A stretch of DNA of 5,398 nt, from assembly GCA_903958915.1 (NCBI GenBank), contig CAJBVC010000967.1:1-5398 (forward strand), written 5' to 3'. A program made the position numbers and the translations under genes. This document shows, piece after piece, positions 4,994 through 5,398 of the stretch. The DNA is from an uncultured beta proteobacterium. Its GTDB lineage: Bacteria > Pseudomonadota > Gammaproteobacteria > Burkholderiales > Burkholderiaceae_C. The stretch's first letter is position 1. The number at the start of each line of letters is the position of its first letter. The notes below the pieces were generated by a model, which saw nothing but the letters and a program-made list of their open reading frames with translations, had not been told where the DNA came from and ran no database searches.

Positions 4994-5398
4994 ATGCCTG
5001 ATTACAAAACCATTGCCGCACGCCTGCTGCTCGCCACCTGTGCGCTGGCCAGCTTTGCGGCTGTGGCGCAGATGAACACAGGTGCAACCACCTACAGCAT
5101 TGGCAGCGGTCGCCCCGAATGGTGGACCGACCTGAACTACAACCCGCTGCGGCTTGAGGGTGCAGTGCATCTGCGGCTGGGCAGTGCCGGCAACTTCAGC
5201 GGGCGGCCCATCTCCGGCAAACCCACTTGCGATCTGGCCATGCTGTACGCCGCCAAGTCTCACACCGCGCTCACGCCCGGCGAAATGGAGCACTGTGCGC
5301 TGCTGGAGTATGAAATCTCTCGCGGTGTGAATGGCACGGTGCGCAACCTCAACGACGCCTTTGTACGCAAAGACACCGTTACCGAATATGCCGAGACC
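4994..5398 (+). CDS. Exported protein of unknown function (3' partial)
   Basis: The frame is open for 135 codons from ATG 4994 to the window edge, so the C-terminus is missing. The N-terminus is a classic Sec signal peptide: MPDYKTIAAR, then a hydrophobic run with a probable cleavage after AAVA (residues 22-25), giving a mature start QMNTGATTY. A cysteine at 16 does not sit in a good lipobox, so a soluble periplasmic or secreted protein is more likely than a lipoprotein. The mature part has GRPEWWTDLNYNPLRLEG (about 40-57), two cysteines about 30 residues apart (about 83 and 113) that could form a disulfide, and RNLNDAFVRKD (about 121-131). I do not recognise the family. It is transcribed divergently from the small membrane protein gene. 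Confidence 0.8.
   Translation, partial: MPDYKTIAARLLLATCALASFAAVAQMNTGATTYSIGSGRPEWWTDLNYNPLRLEGAVHLRLGSAGNFSGRPISGKPTCDLAMLYAAKSHTALTPGEMEHCALLEYEISRGVNGTVRNLNDAFVRKDTVTEYAET

Noticed and set aside
4901..5293. N-terminal extension of the small membrane protein up to 5293
   Set aside because: It is antisense to the signal-peptide gene; GTG 4900 has a good ribosome site.

Overview
The window looks like chromosomal DNA from a betaproteobacterium of the order Burkholderiales, probably Comamonadaceae (Rhodoferax/Acidovorax/Curvibacter type). This is inferred from the GC-rich codon use, the character of the proteins, and a short intergenic repeat that resembles one I remember from that family. 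No database search was possible.

Positions 2-2882 (+ strand) are the tail of an exopolysaccharide (EPS) operon. It starts with the C-terminal two thirds of a Wzc-type chain-length regulator fused to a tyrosine autokinase. Next comes a PHP-family phosphotyrosine phosphatase of the CpsB/YwqE type, starting 5 nt after the kinase stop. Last is a membrane-anchored, TPR-like protein resembling VpsP-family polysaccharide proteins, whose start overlaps the phosphatase stop by 4 nt. The kinase and phosphatase would form the phosphorylation cycle that controls polymer length and export.

Positions 2883-3563 (- strand) hold a LapG-like periplasmic cysteine protease, convergent with the EPS operon. The two stop codons touch with no base between them. 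LapG proteins release large surface adhesins, so this boundary joins two biofilm functions: matrix polysaccharide and adhesin release.

Positions 3674-4476 (- strand) hold a decayed type II toxin-antitoxin module. An intact Phd/YefM antitoxin is followed, with a 4-nt overlap, by a PIN-domain toxin gene broken by an internal deletion with frameshift that removes about 25-30 residues. A 20-bp palindrome centred on TGTACA overlaps the probable -10 box of the antitoxin promoter. Two direct copies of a roughly 68-bp repeat flank the module; one overlaps the toxin stop codon.

Positions 4487-4900 (- strand) encode a small membrane protein of unknown function with a possible terminator at its end. 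Divergently, positions 4994-5398 (+ strand) hold the start of an exported protein of unknown function that runs off the window. No intergenic stretch exceeds 160 bases. I see no RNA genes, CRISPR arrays or insertion sequences.
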